Part shown: in pieces, positions 1 through 9,436 of the stretch
How the letters are laid out: each line of letters starts with the position of its first letter
Position numbering within the stretch: the first letter of the stretch is position 1
From: Terrimesophilobacter sp044464485
Lineage (GTDB): Bacteria > Actinomycetota > Actinomycetes > Actinomycetales > Microbacteriaceae
Direction: 5' to 3'
Length of the DNA stretch: 64,000 nucleotides
Assembly (NCBI GenBank): GCA_044464485.1
Contig: JBIQLG010000006.1
Coordinates: 1 to 64,000, forward strand
Position numbers and translations under genes: made by a program
The notes under the pieces: model-generated
The model's database searches: none
Told to the model about the DNA's origin: nothing
What the model saw: only the letters and a program-made list of their open reading frames with translations

Positions 1-2
1 CG

Positions 3-527
3 CGAATTGCAATTCTCCGTAAAAAGGCACAGAGCGAAAGGCTCCAGGTCCCCGACGACATCCTCGAGTACATGGCGTCCAAGGTTTCCTCAAACATCCG
101 TGAACTCGAGGGAACGCTCATCCGCGTTACCGCGTTTTCCAGCCTCAACAAAACGCCCGTCGATCTGTCGCTTGTTCAGACGGTTCTCAAGGATCTCATC
201 ACGCTCGACGAAGACAACGTGATCGCTCCGGTCGACATCATCAACCACACCGCGGACTACTTCAAACTCACCATCGACGACCTGTACGGATCTTCCCGCT
301 CTCAGGCAGTAGCCACCGCGAGGCAGATCGCGATGTACCTGTGTCGAGAACTTACCAATCTGTCGCTGCCCAAGATCGGCCAGCTTTTCGGCAACCGGGA
401 TCACACGACCGTGATGTACGCAAACAAGAAGATCAGCGAACTCATGAAGGAGCGGCGATCCATCTACAACCAGGTGACGGAACTCACGAGCCGAATCAAA
501 CAAAACCACCGCTACAGCAAGAGTTGA
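3..527 (+). CDS. dnaA: Chromosomal replication initiator DnaA, C-terminal part (5' end outside window)
   Basis: This is the last 174 residues of DnaA, the AAA+ protein that opens oriC. The reading frame is open to the left window edge, so the ATPase core lies outside. The visible part begins in the AAA+ lid, where the IRELEGTLIRV segment is characteristic. It then covers domain IV, the helix-turn-helix that binds DnaA boxes. The DnaA signature is present as IGQLFGNRDHTTVMYA, with the DHTTV residues that contact the box. The stop at 525-527 is followed by a box-containing gap and then dnaN, the standard bacterial order. Identity is certain; only the N-terminal part is missing. Confidence 0.98.
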   Translation, partial: RIAILRKKAQSERLQVPDDILEYMASKVSSNIRELEGTLIRVTAFSSLNKTPVDLSLVQTVLKDLITLDEDNVIAPVDIINHTADYFKLTIDDLYGSSRSQAVATARQIAMYLCRELTNLSLPKIGQLFGNRDHTTVMYANKKISELMKERRSIYNQVTELTSRIKQNHRYSKS

Positions 528-853
528 TCGCCCCAGATGTCAACATGTGGATAACTTGTGTATAACTGTGCGGATGCGTGTGTAGAAAACGGTACAGCTT
601 GTGAATTCGGTGTCGACCCTGATGTCGTGTTTGAGAAGGCCGTCCCCAATCCGGACCGTGCTGTACACATCTCACACCGTTGTAGTTCCCCACGAATGTC
701 GACACCGCACAGAGATCTTCACAGTTCCCACAGCGGTTAATGTCATTAGTTCTTTAAAGAAGGATATTTTGGGTTGATAACCCTAAAGCGCTTCACGTGT
801 GGGCATGTGCCAGTATTAAGGCCCAGACCGCCGTTGGATAGACAGAGGTAACC
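528..853. other. dnaA-dnaN intergenic region, candidate oriC or part of it
   Basis: This 326-base gap has no credible gene. It holds a perfect DnaA box in reverse orientation (TGTGGATAA, 546-554). A near-perfect one (TGTGTATAA, 557-565) follows three bases later, and weaker matches lie at 579-587 and 772-780. An AT-rich stretch around 736-780 contains the palindrome TTCTTTAAAGAA (750-761) and the short hairpin GGGTTGATAACCC (771-783), and could be the unwinding element. A weak promoter for dnaN may be TTCACG (792-797) with TATTAA (814-819). Actinobacterial origins usually lie here with more boxes; so few suggest that the origin is small, or that boxes also lie upstream of dnaA, which is not visible. 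Confidence 0.5.
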
Positions 854-2002
854 ATGAAGTTCCAAGTCAATCGTGACGTCTTCAGCGAAGCCGTATCTTT
901 TGCGGTGAAACTGCTCCCGCAGAGGACGACGCTTCCCATCTTGAGCGGTGTTCTGCTCGACGCAACCGGGGACAGCATTTCCCTCTCGTCGTTCGACTAT
1001 GAGGTTTCGACGCAAACCACCATCACGGCAGAGGTCGAAGAGGGCGGCCGTGTTCTGGTCTCGGGAAGACTCCTCGCCGATATCGCGAGTCGATTGCCGA
1101 ACGCTCCCGTGAACGTGAGTACCGACGGTTCGAAGATTCTCGTCTCGTGCGGGTCTGCCCACTTCACACTCCTGAGCATGCCGGTCGAAGAGTATCCGAC
1201 GCTGCCGACCGTGTCTGCCCAGACGGGCCTCTTGCCTGGCGATGCATTTGCGACCGCGGTTTCTCAGGTTGCCGTCGCCGCCAGCCGGGATGACGTCACA
1301 CCCGTGATTACGGGTGTTCAGCTGGAGGTGGGCGACAACAGCTTGAGTCTCGTCGCGACCGACCGATATCGTGTGGCGATCCGCGAAATCGACTGGGAGT
1401 CCTCCGCTGCACAGGGTGGCGAGCCCTTGACGGCGCTTGTTCCGGCGCGAACTCTCATGGAAATCGGCAAGACCTTTGGTCACAGTTCCAACATTTCTGT
1501 TTCCATCACCAGCTCCGATGAACGCGAGCTGATAGCGTTCAGCGCCGACAAGAAGACCGTCACCTCGCTGCTCATCAAGGGCAACTTCCCGCCAGTTCGA
1601 CGCCTGTTCCCGGACTCTGCCGAAAATTATGCTGTCGTCAACACGGCAGACCTCATGGAAGCGGTTCGGCGTGTTTCTCTCGTCCTTGAACGCGAAGCAG
1701 CGCTGCGATTCACCTTTACCATCGACGGGGTGACTCTGGAAGCGATCGGTTCAGAGCAAGCTCAGGCATCCGAGACGATTGACGGGCACCTGAATGGCGA
1801 AGACACCGTCGTGTCGCTCAAACCGCAGTTTCTCCTGGATGGTCTGGGTGCGGTGCACTCTGAGTTTGTCCGGATATCGTTCACCAAGACGGACAACCCG
1901 AATAAGCCGGGCCCCGTGCTCATCACGAGCCAGTCATCCAAGGATCAGGCCGGCGCCGATAATTTCAAATATCTCCTGCAGCCGAACCTCCTGCTGCGCT
2001 GA
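854..2002 (+). CDS. dnaN: DNA polymerase III beta sliding clamp
   Basis: This is the 382-residue ring-forming clamp that tethers the replicative polymerase to DNA. The N-terminal MKFQVNRDVFSEAVSFAVKL and the three clamp repeats of about 120 residues are typical. The PVRRLFP stretch near residue 250 and the C-terminal end in LLQPNLLLR (usually PVR/ML in other clamps) fit the family. The length matches other actinobacterial clamps. The ATG follows AGAGGT at a short distance. It is the second gene of the dnaA-dnaN-gnd-recF block. The clamp is also the expected partner of NucS (34352-35047), whose C-terminus ends in a clamp-binding-like LRLF. Confidence 0.98.
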   Translation: MKFQVNRDVFSEAVSFAVKLLPQRTTLPILSGVLLDATGDSISLSSFDYEVSTQTTITAEVEEGGRVLVSGRLLADIASRLPNAPVNVSTDGSKILVSCGSAHFTLLSMPVEEYPTLPTVSAQTGLLPGDAFATAVSQVAVAASRDDVTPVITGVQLEVGDNSLSLVATDRYRVAIREIDWESSAAQGGEPLTALVPARTLMEIGKTFGHSSNISVSITSSDERELIAFSADKKTVTSLLIKGNFPPVRRLFPDSAENYAVVNTADLMEAVRRVSLVLEREAALRFTFTIDGVTLEAIGSEQAQASETIDGHLNGEDTVVSLKPQFLLDGLGAVHSEFVRISFTKTDNPNKPGPVLITSQSSKDQAGADNFKYLLQPNLLLR

Positions 2003-2039
2003 TCACGAATTCTCAAGGAGGTAGAGAAGAGGTTCTGTC

Positions 2040-2930
2040 ATGCACATCGGATTGGTTGGTCTGGGCAGGATGGGGAGCAATATGCGAACCAGGCTCAAAG
2101 ATCACGACATCGATGTCACGGGCTTTGACAAGAATCCTGACATCACCGATGTTCCTGACCTCGCAACCCTCGTCAGTCACATTCCCTCTCCACGCATCGT
2201 GTGGGTTATGGTGCCGGCAGGCGAGATTACCCACTCGGTTATCAAGGAGCTCGTCGGCTTGATGGAGTCAGGCGACCTCATCATCGATGGCGGAAATTCG
2301 CGTTTCACCGAGGATGAGCGGCATGCCGTCCTCGCCCACAAGAACGGGATCGGTTTCATGGATGCCGGTGTTTCCGGCGGCGTGTGGGGTTTGAAAAATG
2401 GGTACGGTCTCATGGTTGGCGGCTCTGACGAACACGTTGAGCGTGCCATGCCGATTTTTGACGCGCTGCGGCCGGAGGGACCTCGCGCGGAAGGATTCGT
2501 TCACGTCGGTCCGGTCGGTGCAGGGCACTACGCCAAGATGGTGCACAACGGGATCGAGTACGGACTCATGCAGTCGTTCGCCGAGGGGTACGAACTCCTT
2601 GATAAGCGAGAAGATCTCATAAAAGACGTGACGGGAACCTTCAAGGCGTGGCAACGAGGAACGGTCGTGAGGTCGTGGCTGCTGGAGCTTCTCGTGCGAG
2701 CACTCGAGCAGGACCCCGATTTTGACGAGATCGAAGGATATGTCGACGACTCGGGCGAAGGTCGGTGGACACTCGAGGAGGCGATCGACAATGCCGTTCC
2801 CATGCCCGCGATTTCGGCATCCATTTTCGCTCGCTTCGTTTCCCGGCAGGGCGACGAGTCTCCCGCGATGAAGGCGGTCGCCGCACTGCGACACCAGTTT
2901 GGCGGGCACGCAGTCAAGAAGACAGACTGA
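2040..2930 (+). CDS. gnd: 6-phosphogluconate dehydrogenase, decarboxylating (short NAD-type)
   Basis: This 296-residue enzyme oxidises and decarboxylates 6-phosphogluconate to ribulose 5-phosphate in the pentose phosphate pathway. It begins with the Rossmann motif GLVGLGRMGSNM, has the substrate loop DGGNSRFTED, and then the all-alpha C-terminal domain. Its length of about 300 residues places it in the short (YqeC/GndA-like) class rather than the ~470-residue class; members of the short class often prefer NAD, but the cofactor cannot be settled by eye. A strong AAGGAGG Shine-Dalgarno lies upstream of the ATG. Its position between dnaN and recF is a common actinobacterial arrangement rather than a functional link to replication. 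Confidence 0.93.
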   Translation: MHIGLVGLGRMGSNMRTRLKDHDIDVTGFDKNPDITDVPDLATLVSHIPSPRIVWVMVPAGEITHSVIKELVGLMESGDLIIDGGNSRFTEDERHAVLAHKNGIGFMDAGVSGGVWGLKNGYGLMVGGSDEHVERAMPIFDALRPEGPRAEGFVHVGPVGAGHYAKMVHNGIEYGLMQSFAEGYELLDKREDLIKDVTGTFKAWQRGTVVRSWLLELLVRALEQDPDFDEIEGYVDDSGEGRWTLEEAIDNAVPMPAISASIFARFVSRQGDESPAMKAVAALRHQFGGHAVKKTD

Positions 2931-2963
2931 CGTCATGCAGCGTATCGCTCCGCGTTTGTCGCC

Positions 2964-4157
2964 GTGATAGTTTCCCGACTCGGGCTCACCGACTTTCGGA
3001 ACTACCGCTCGGTGGATCTGGAGCTGCATCCTGGCGCAAACCTGTTCGTCGGAAACAACGGGCAAGGGAAAACAAACTTGGTAGAATCCATCGTCTACCT
3101 AAGCACACTTTCGTCGCATCGCGTATCCAGCGAACAGGCAATGGTTCGCCAGGGAACAGACGCGGCCATCATCCGGGCGCGAATCACCCATGAGGACAAA
3201 GTGGTTCTGCTCGAGGTCCAGCTCAATCGGGTCGGCCCAAATCGCGCACTCGTAAACCGGAATCAGATCAAGCTCCGAGAGATTCCCCGCTACCTCCACT
3301 CGGTTCTTTTCGCTCCCGAGGATCTCGCACTAGTTCGGGGTGAGCCAGCCGGGCGCCGAAAATTCTTGGATGAACTGCTCGTGGTGCGGTTTCCACGATT
3401 TTCCGGAGTCATCGCCGACTATGACAGGGTATTGCGTCAACGAAATACCCTCCTCAAAACAGCCCGAACGTCCGGGGTGCGCGGAAGCGCTCTCTCCACG
3501 CTCGAGGTGTGGGACGACCGGCTGATCGCACTGGGATCCGACATCATCGCTGCGCGCTCGCAACTCGTGGGTGACCTTCGCCCTCTGCTTTCCGACGCCT
3601 ACATCTCCGTGGCCGGCGAGGACCACCATGCCGAACTCGCCAATCGCTTGAGTATTCTGTCTGGCGATCCCGACACGGAATCCGAAGATCAGGATGTCCG
3701 CGATGTGATCACCGTGGACGACGCGGCGACCAGTTTCCGCGATGCGCTCGACCGGCTTCGCCGGAGCGAACTGGACCGCGGAATCACGCTTGCGGGTCCA
3801 CATCGCGACGATCTCGTTCTCACTCTCAACACCCTGCCGGCGCGAGGATATGCCAGTCACGGTGAGTCGTGGTCGTTCGCACTCGCACTCAAGCTCGCCT
3901 CGGCAACTCTGCTCAAATCGGAGTCCAGCGCGGGCGACCCCGTCCTGATTCTCGACGACGTCTTCGCCGAGCTCGACGAATCCCGCCGCGACCGGTTAGG
4001 GCATGCTGTCGAGAATTTCGAGCAGGTCCTCATCACCGCTGCTGTGCTCCGTGACGTCCCGCCGCAACTCGCCGTAAACACCGTGCATATTGAACGCGGG
4101 ATCATCATTGACCCGCACGACACACCAGACCGCGAACAACATCGAAACAGCGAGTAG
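2964..4157 (+). CDS. recF: DNA replication and repair protein RecF
   Basis: RecF is an SMC/ABC-like ATPase that loads RecA at single-strand gaps. This 397-residue copy has the Walker A sequence GNNGQGKTN near residue 33. It also has the family-typical RNYR near the N-terminus and a Walker B region LILDDVFAELD near residue 330. The chosen start is GTG at 2964, which gives the standard MIVSRLGLTDFRNYRS beginning; there is no obvious Shine-Dalgarno sequence. The gene follows gnd by 33 bases and precedes the dciA-like gene by 11 bases, so the three are probably co-transcribed. Confidence 0.96.
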   Translation: MIVSRLGLTDFRNYRSVDLELHPGANLFVGNNGQGKTNLVESIVYLSTLSSHRVSSEQAMVRQGTDAAIIRARITHEDKVVLLEVQLNRVGPNRALVNRNQIKLREIPRYLHSVLFAPEDLALVRGEPAGRRKFLDELLVVRFPRFSGVIADYDRVLRQRNTLLKTARTSGVRGSALSTLEVWDDRLIALGSDIIAARSQLVGDLRPLLSDAYISVAGEDHHAELANRLSILSGDPDTESEDQDVRDVITVDDAATSFRDALDRLRRSELDRGITLAGPHRDDLVLTLNTLPARGYASHGESWSFALALKLASATLLKSESSAGDPVLILDDVFAELDESRRDRLGHAVENFEQVLITAAVLRDVPPQLAVNTVHIERGIIIDPHDTPDREQHRNSE

Positions 4158-4168
4158 GGTGGTCGACA

Positions 4169-4669
4169 ATGAGCCGCACCAGCCCCTCTCGCGACGAACA
4201 CATCGCCGTCTTCGAGCGCTTCAGACGAGTGTTCGGCGACAGAACTGCCACCAGCGCGGATGCCCGTAAGCGATCCCGACGCGAACCAGGTACGAGTTCC
4301 CCTTTCGGTGCCGGCCGAGACCCGCAGGGCATCGCCGAGGTCATGGACGCGCTCACAAGTCGACTCGGGTGGAATTCACCGCTGGCTCAGTCCGAATTGC
4401 TCGCCTCCTGGACGGAACTCGTGGGGGAAGAAACTGCCCAGCATTCGACACCTGCGAGCATTGAGGAAGGAAAGTTGACCGTATCGTGCGACTCGACCGC
4501 GTGGGCCACTCAGCTGCGTGTTATGCGAACTCAAATCCTCACGCGCATTACGCAGCAGTTTCCGGACGCGGGAATTGACAGCATCCGATTCGACGGGCCG
4601 GGTGTCCCTTCGTGGAAAAGGGGTCCCAGATCAATTCCAGGCCGTGGCCCACGGGATACTTACGGGTAA
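4169..4669 (+). CDS. DUF721/DciA-like protein, probable replicative helicase loader or operator
   Basis: This 166-residue protein belongs to the DUF721 family, which includes DciA, the helicase-associated protein found in bacteria that lack DnaC/DnaI loaders. The conserved core runs from about residue 60 to 135 and includes the WxELVGEE...HSTP segment and the VSCDSTAWATQLRVM segment. The charged N-terminal tail is predicted to be disordered. In Actinobacteria this gene normally sits between recF and gyrB, as it does here. The family is clear from motif and position; the loader role is inferred from characterised DciA proteins. A TAGGGT box at 4155-4160 lies 8 bases before the ATG, so a short-leader transcript is possible besides read-through from recF. 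Confidence 0.85.
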   Translation: MSRTSPSRDEHIAVFERFRRVFGDRTATSADARKRSRREPGTSSPFGAGRDPQGIAEVMDALTSRLGWNSPLAQSELLASWTELVGEETAQHSTPASIEEGKLTVSCDSTAWATQLRVMRTQILTRITQQFPDAGIDSIRFDGPGVPSWKRGPRSIPGRGPRDTYG

Positions 4670-4724
4670 AAGGCCAAAATTAGTCCCCCACCCGAAAATA
4701 AGTCCCCAGTCGACCGAATTCGAG

Positions 4725-4751
4725 TTTTCACGCGCGCTCCTTTGATAGAAT
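4725..4751 (+). promoter_or_regulatory. Candidate gyrB promoter
   Basis: A good -10 box, TAGAAT (4746-4751), lies downstream of a weak TTTTCA at 4725-4730 with a short 15-base spacer. The predicted transcription start near 4757 lies after the first in-frame ATG (4755). This is one reason for preferring the downstream start at 4827. Confidence 0.4.
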
Positions 4752-4826
4752 CGAATGGTCGTCGAGGCAGCTACTGGTCCAGGAGCGGAGCCCGAAGAAA
4801 TCACCAGGCAGGAGTTCGATACATTC

Positions 4827-6800
4827 ATGTCAGAAAAGCCCAGGGACTCCGAGCCTGAAGATTCGTACGGCGCAGACCAGATCCAGGTTCTCGAGGGTCT
4901 CGAGGCGGTACGCAAACGCCCGGGCATGTACATCGGTTCCACAGGTCCACGTGGACTTCACCATCTCGTCTATGAGGTAGTCGACAACTCCGTCGATGAA
5001 GCGCTCGCAGGCCACTGCGATCAGATCACGGTCATCATGCGCAAAGACGGAGGCATCCGCGTCGTCGATAACGGTCGAGGAATTCCCGTTGCGATGAACA
5101 AGCAGGAGAACAAGTCCACGGTCGAGGTCGTTTTGACAATTCTGCATGCCGGCGGAAAGTTCGGCGGCGGCGGATACGCGGTGTCCGGTGGATTGCACGG
5201 AGTCGGCGTGTCCGTGGTGAATGCGCTCTCCAGCAAACTGGAAGTCGAAATTCACCGCAAGGGTCGCGCGTGGCGTCAGGAATATCGTCACGGCGTCCCT
5301 CAGGCGCCGCTCAAGGAAGAAGAAGCGGTCGAGGGAACGGGCACCATCATCACGTTCTGGCCGAGCGCCGACACGTTCGAAACTGTCGAGTTCGATTTCG
5401 AAACACTGAGGGCTCGTTTTCAGCAGGTTGCGTTCCTCAACAAGGGGCTGTCGATCACGCTCGTGGACGAACGTGACCTCGAGGGAACGGGTGAGGCAGT
5501 CGAACTCACGTATCTTTACGAGAACGGTCTCGTCGATTACGTGGAGTACCTCAACTCGGCGAAGAAGGTCGAGACAATTCACGACGAAATCATTTCCTTC
5601 GAGTCGGAAGACACCGAACGCAAGATCTCGGTCGAAGTGGCCATGCAGTGGACGACGTCGTATCAGGAGAGCGTCCACACCTACGCGAACACGATCAACA
5701 CCCACGAGGGTGGAACGCACGAAGAAGGATTCCGCGCGGCACTGACGACACTCGTGAACAAGTACGCTCGCGAGAAGGGCATCCTGAAGGAGAAGGATGA
5801 GAACCTCACGGGTGACGACATCCGCGAGGGACTGACCGCCGTAATTTCTGTGAAGCTCGCCGAACCTCAGTTTGAAGGTCAGACGAAAACCAAACTCGGC
5901 AACACCGAGGCCAAGAGCTTTGTGCAGCGCATCACGGGCGAGCAATTGAACGACTGGTTTGACCGAAACCCGAGCCAGGCGAAAGACATCATTCGCAAAT
6001 CGCTGCAGGCCGCCGCTGCGCGGCTCGCTGCACGGAAAGCCAGGGAGCAGACCCGACGGAAGGGGCTCCTGGAGTCCGGCGGAATGCCCGGAAAGCTGCG
6101 CGACTGCTCGAGCAACGATCCGAGCATTTCCGAAATTTTCATCGTGGAGGGCGACTCGGCCGGCGGCTCGGCCGTTCAGGGTCGAAATCCGGAAACACAG
6201 GCGATTCTCCCTCTGCGCGGAAAAATCCTCAACGTGGAGAAGGCCAGACTCGATCGAGCGCTCCAAAACAATGAAGTGCAGGCGATGATCACGGCGTTCG
6301 GCGCGGGCATCGGCGAAGACTTCGACGCGGAGAAGGCGCGCTATCACAAGATCGTGCTGATGGCGGATGCCGATGTCGACGGCCAGCACATCACGACGCT
6401 GCTGCTCACGCTGCTGTTTCGCTACATGCGGCCGCTCATCGAACTTGGCTACGTCTACTTGGCGCAGCCACCGCTGTACCGCCTAAAGTGGAGCAACTCG
6501 CCTCACGAGTACGTGTACTCGGATCGCGAGCGCGACGCGCTCCTGGAGCACGGGCTGGCCGCGGGCAAGCGGATCCCGAAAGAAAACGGAATTCAGCGCT
6601 ACAAGGGCCTCGGCGAGATGGATTACAAGGAACTGTGGGAAACCACGATGGATCCGGCTACCCGCACACTGCTTCAGGTCACGCTCGACGATGCGCTCGC
6701 CGCAGATGAGATTTTTTCCACGCTCATGGGTGACGATGTCGAATCGCGCCGGAGCTTCATCCAGAGGAACGCGAAAGACGTTCGCTTCCTTGATATTTGA
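4827..6800 (+). CDS. gyrB: DNA gyrase subunit B
   Basis: This is the ATPase subunit of gyrase, which with GyrA introduces negative supercoils. The GHKL ATPase domain is clear: EGLEAVRKRPGMYIGST, VDNSVDEALAG, DNGRGIP and GGLHGVGVSVVNAL. The TOPRIM domain carries EGDSAGG and the metal-binding DADVDG. The end, ...RNAKDVRFLDI, is standard. I chose the ATG at 4827, preceded by AGGAG (4810-4814) and giving 657 residues. An in-frame ATG at 4755 would add 24 residues but lacks a Shine-Dalgarno sequence and overlaps a likely -10 region. gyrA follows after 29 bases, so the two subunits are probably made from one transcript. Confidence 0.97.
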   Translation: MSEKPRDSEPEDSYGADQIQVLEGLEAVRKRPGMYIGSTGPRGLHHLVYEVVDNSVDEALAGHCDQITVIMRKDGGIRVVDNGRGIPVAMNKQENKSTVEVVLTILHAGGKFGGGGYAVSGGLHGVGVSVVNALSSKLEVEIHRKGRAWRQEYRHGVPQAPLKEEEAVEGTGTIITFWPSADTFETVEFDFETLRARFQQVAFLNKGLSITLVDERDLEGTGEAVELTYLYENGLVDYVEYLNSAKKVETIHDEIISFESEDTERKISVEVAMQWTTSYQESVHTYANTINTHEGGTHEEGFRAALTTLVNKYAREKGILKEKDENLTGDDIREGLTAVISVKLAEPQFEGQTKTKLGNTEAKSFVQRITGEQLNDWFDRNPSQAKDIIRKSLQAAAARLAARKAREQTRRKGLLESGGMPGKLRDCSSNDPSISEIFIVEGDSAGGSAVQGRNPETQAILPLRGKILNVEKARLDRALQNNEVQAMITAFGAGIGEDFDAEKARYHKIVLMADADVDGQHITTLLLTLLFRYMRPLIELGYVYLAQPPLYRLKWSNSPHEYVYSDRERDALLEHGLAAGKRIPKENGIQRYKGLGEMDYKELWETTMDPATRTLLQVTLDDALAADEIFSTLMGDDVESRRSFIQRNAKDVRFLDI

Positions 6801-6829
6801 TCGCCGGACGATTCGAGAACTGAGATTAC

Positions 6830-9436
6830 ATGGCTGACGACACGCAAAATCCCGACGAACCCGGTGCCGAAGAACACGAAATTCCTGGTGTGGAAATAGA
6901 TCTCGCGCACGACAAGATTCAACAAGTCGACCTGCAGCTGGAGATGCAGCGCAGTTACCTCGACTACGCGATGAGCGTGATCGTCGGGCGCGCGCTTCCC
7001 GACGTTCGCGACGGACTCAAACCCGTCCACCGCAGAGTGATTTACGCAATGTACGACGGTGGATACCGCCCGGACAAGGGGTTCTCGAAGTGCACACGCG
7101 TCATCGGCGACGTCATGGGTCAGTTCCACCCGCACGGTGACAGTTCTGTTTACGACGCTCTCGTTCGACTGGTGCAGCCCTGGAGCCTGCGGTATCCGCT
7201 CGCTCTGGGTCAGGGCAACTTCGGTTCTCCTGGAAACGACGGAGCGGCAGCGCACCGGTACACAGAAACCAAGATGGCGCCGCTCGCGCTGGAGATGGTC
7301 CGTGACATCGAAGAAGAGACCGTCGACTTTCAGGATAACTACGACGGCCGGACTCAGGAGCCGACGGTCCTGCCGAGCCGATTCCCCAACCTGCTTGTCA
7401 ACGGTTCCGTGGGGATTGCGGTGGGAATGGCTACCAACATTCCTCCGCACAACCTCCGCGAGGTCGGGGCGGGAGCCCTCTGGCATCTTGCTCATCCGGA
7501 GGCAAGCCAGGAAGAACTCGTTGCCGCGCTTCTGGAACGCATCAAGGGACCCGACTTCCCGACCGGTGCGCAAATTCTCGGGGTCAAAGGCATCCAGGAT
7601 GCTTACCGTACCGGGCGCGGATCCATCACGATGCGGGCCGTTATCAATGTCGAAGAGCTGCAGGGCCGGCAGTGCCTCGTTGTCACGGAGCTTCCGTATC
7701 AGGTGAATCCGGACAACCTGGCGCTGAAGATTGCCGAACTCGTCAAAGAGGGAAAAATTTCGGGGATCGCCGATATCCGGGACGAAACGTCGGGCCGCAC
7801 GGGGCAGCGCCTGGTCATCGTGCTCAAGCGGGACGCGGTAGCCAAGGTCGTGCTCAACAACCTTTACAAGCACACGCAGTTGCAGGAAAATTTCGGCGCC
7901 AACATGCTGGCGATCGTCGACGGCATTCCGCGCACGCTTCCCATCGACAGCTTCATCACGCTCTGGGTGGAGCATCAGATTGAGGTCATCGTCCGCCGCA
8001 CGGAATTCCGCCTCAACAAGGCTGAAGCGGATGCCCACATTTTGCGCGGGTACCTGAAGGCCCTCGACGCTCTCGACGAGGTCATTGCGTTGATTCGCCG
8101 TTCGCCCACGGTGGAGGAAGCGCGTGAAGGACTCATCGAGCTTCTCGGCGTTGACGAATTGCAGGCGAACGCGATCCTGAACCTGCAGCTGCGACGCCTG
8201 GCCGCGCTTGAGCGACAGAAAATACAGGATCAGGCCGCGGAACTTGAGCGACTGATCCTCGAATATCAGGACATCCTGGCGAAACCGCAGCGGCAGCGCG
8301 ACATCGTGAGCGAGGAACTCACGGAAATCATTGACAAGTTCGGTGATGACAGGCGCACCGAGATACTTTACGGTTTCGACGGCGACATGAATGTCGAAGA
8401 TCTCATTCCCGAGGAAGAGATGGTGGTCACGGTCACGCGAGACGGTTACGTCAAGCGCACGCGCAGCGATCATTACCGCAGCCAGCATCGCGGCGGCAAG
8501 GGTGTGAAGGGTGCGCAATTGCGCGCGGATGATGTCGTCGAGCATTTCTTCGTCACGACAACGCACCACTGGCTTTTGTTCTTCACGAACAAGGGGCGGG
8601 TGTATCGAGCGAAGACTTACGAATTGCAGGAGGCGGGCCGCGATGCGAAGGGCCAGCACGTTGCGAACCTTCTGGCCATGCAACCCGATGAAGAGATCGC
8701 GCAAATTCTCGACATTACCGACTACGCGGAAGCCACCTACCTGGTGCTTGCCACCCGCAACGGCCTCGTGAAGAAGACACTGCTCACCGAGTACGACACC
8801 AACCGCAGCGGTGGGATCATCGCGATCAATCTGCGCGACGAAGACGAACTCGTCTCGGCAATGCTCGTCGAGGAGACCTCCGATGTCCTCATGGTGTCTC
8901 GCAAGGGGATGTCGATCCGGTTCCGTGCGGATGACACGGCGCTTCGTCCGATGGGGCGTGCGACAAGCGGCGTGATCGGAATGAACTTCCGGAGCGATGA
9001 CTGGCTGCTGGCGGCCTCGGTGGTCTCGGAGGACGGATTCGTGTTCGTAGTCACGGAGGGCGGATTTGCCAAACGTACCGACGTGGACCAGTACCGGGTG
9101 CAAAATCGCGGAGGACTCGGCATCAAAGTTGCGAAGCTTCAGGAAGCACGGGGAGACCTCGTCGGTGCCCTCATTGTGGACGAAGACGACGAGGTTCTTG
9201 TGGTTCTTTCCAGCGGCAAGGTGGTACGCTCTGCCGTGGCTGAAGTACCGGCCAAGGGTCGTGACACCATGGGCGTCGTATTTGCCAGGTTCGCGGACGA
9301 CGACAAAATCATCGCGATTGCGAAGAATAGTGAACGTAACCTGGCGGGCCAGGCCGACGAGGAAAGTGAAGCTTCACTGACCGACGATGCGGCCTCTACC
9401 GACCAGGCAGGGAAGGACCACACCGTTAATGAGTAG
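6830..9436 (+). CDS. gyrA: DNA gyrase subunit A
   Basis: This 868-residue subunit cuts and rejoins DNA. The catalytic tyrosine is Tyr144 in AAHRYTE. The quinolone-resistance region reads HPHGDSSVYDALVR, with Ser105 and Asp109 at the positions of E. coli Ser83 and Asp87, so no classical resistance substitution is present. The C-terminal half contains the beta-pinwheel with the GyrA-box-like RGGKGVKG. A short acidic tail follows. The stop codon overlaps the start of the downstream DUF3566 gene by 8 bases, which indicates translational coupling. Confidence 0.98.
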   Translation: MADDTQNPDEPGAEEHEIPGVEIDLAHDKIQQVDLQLEMQRSYLDYAMSVIVGRALPDVRDGLKPVHRRVIYAMYDGGYRPDKGFSKCTRVIGDVMGQFHPHGDSSVYDALVRLVQPWSLRYPLALGQGNFGSPGNDGAAAHRYTETKMAPLALEMVRDIEEETVDFQDNYDGRTQEPTVLPSRFPNLLVNGSVGIAVGMATNIPPHNLREVGAGALWHLAHPEASQEELVAALLERIKGPDFPTGAQILGVKGIQDAYRTGRGSITMRAVINVEELQGRQCLVVTELPYQVNPDNLALKIAELVKEGKISGIADIRDETSGRTGQRLVIVLKRDAVAKVVLNNLYKHTQLQENFGANMLAIVDGIPRTLPIDSFITLWVEHQIEVIVRRTEFRLNKAEADAHILRGYLKALDALDEVIALIRRSPTVEEAREGLIELLGVDELQANAILNLQLRRLAALERQKIQDQAAELERLILEYQDILAKPQRQRDIVSEELTEIIDKFGDDRRTEILYGFDGDMNVEDLIPEEEMVVTVTRDGYVKRTRSDHYRSQHRGGKGVKGAQLRADDVVEHFFVTTTHHWLLFFTNKGRVYRAKTYELQEAGRDAKGQHVANLLAMQPDEEIAQILDITDYAEATYLVLATRNGLVKKTLLTEYDTNRSGGIIAINLRDEDELVSAMLVEETSDVLMVSRKGMSIRFRADDTALRPMGRATSGVIGMNFRSDDWLLAASVVSEDGFVFVVTEGGFAKRTDVDQYRVQNRGGLGIKVAKLQEARGDLVGALIVDEDDEVLVVLSSGKVVRSAVAEVPAKGRDTMGVVFARFADDDKIIAIAKNSERNLAGQADEESEASLTDDAASTDQAGKDHTVNE

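Noticed and set aside
6674..9103. An 809-codon open frame on the minus strand
   Set aside because: It lies entirely antisense to the 3' end of gyrB and gyrA and has no recognisable domain; it is a shadow produced by high-GC codon use.
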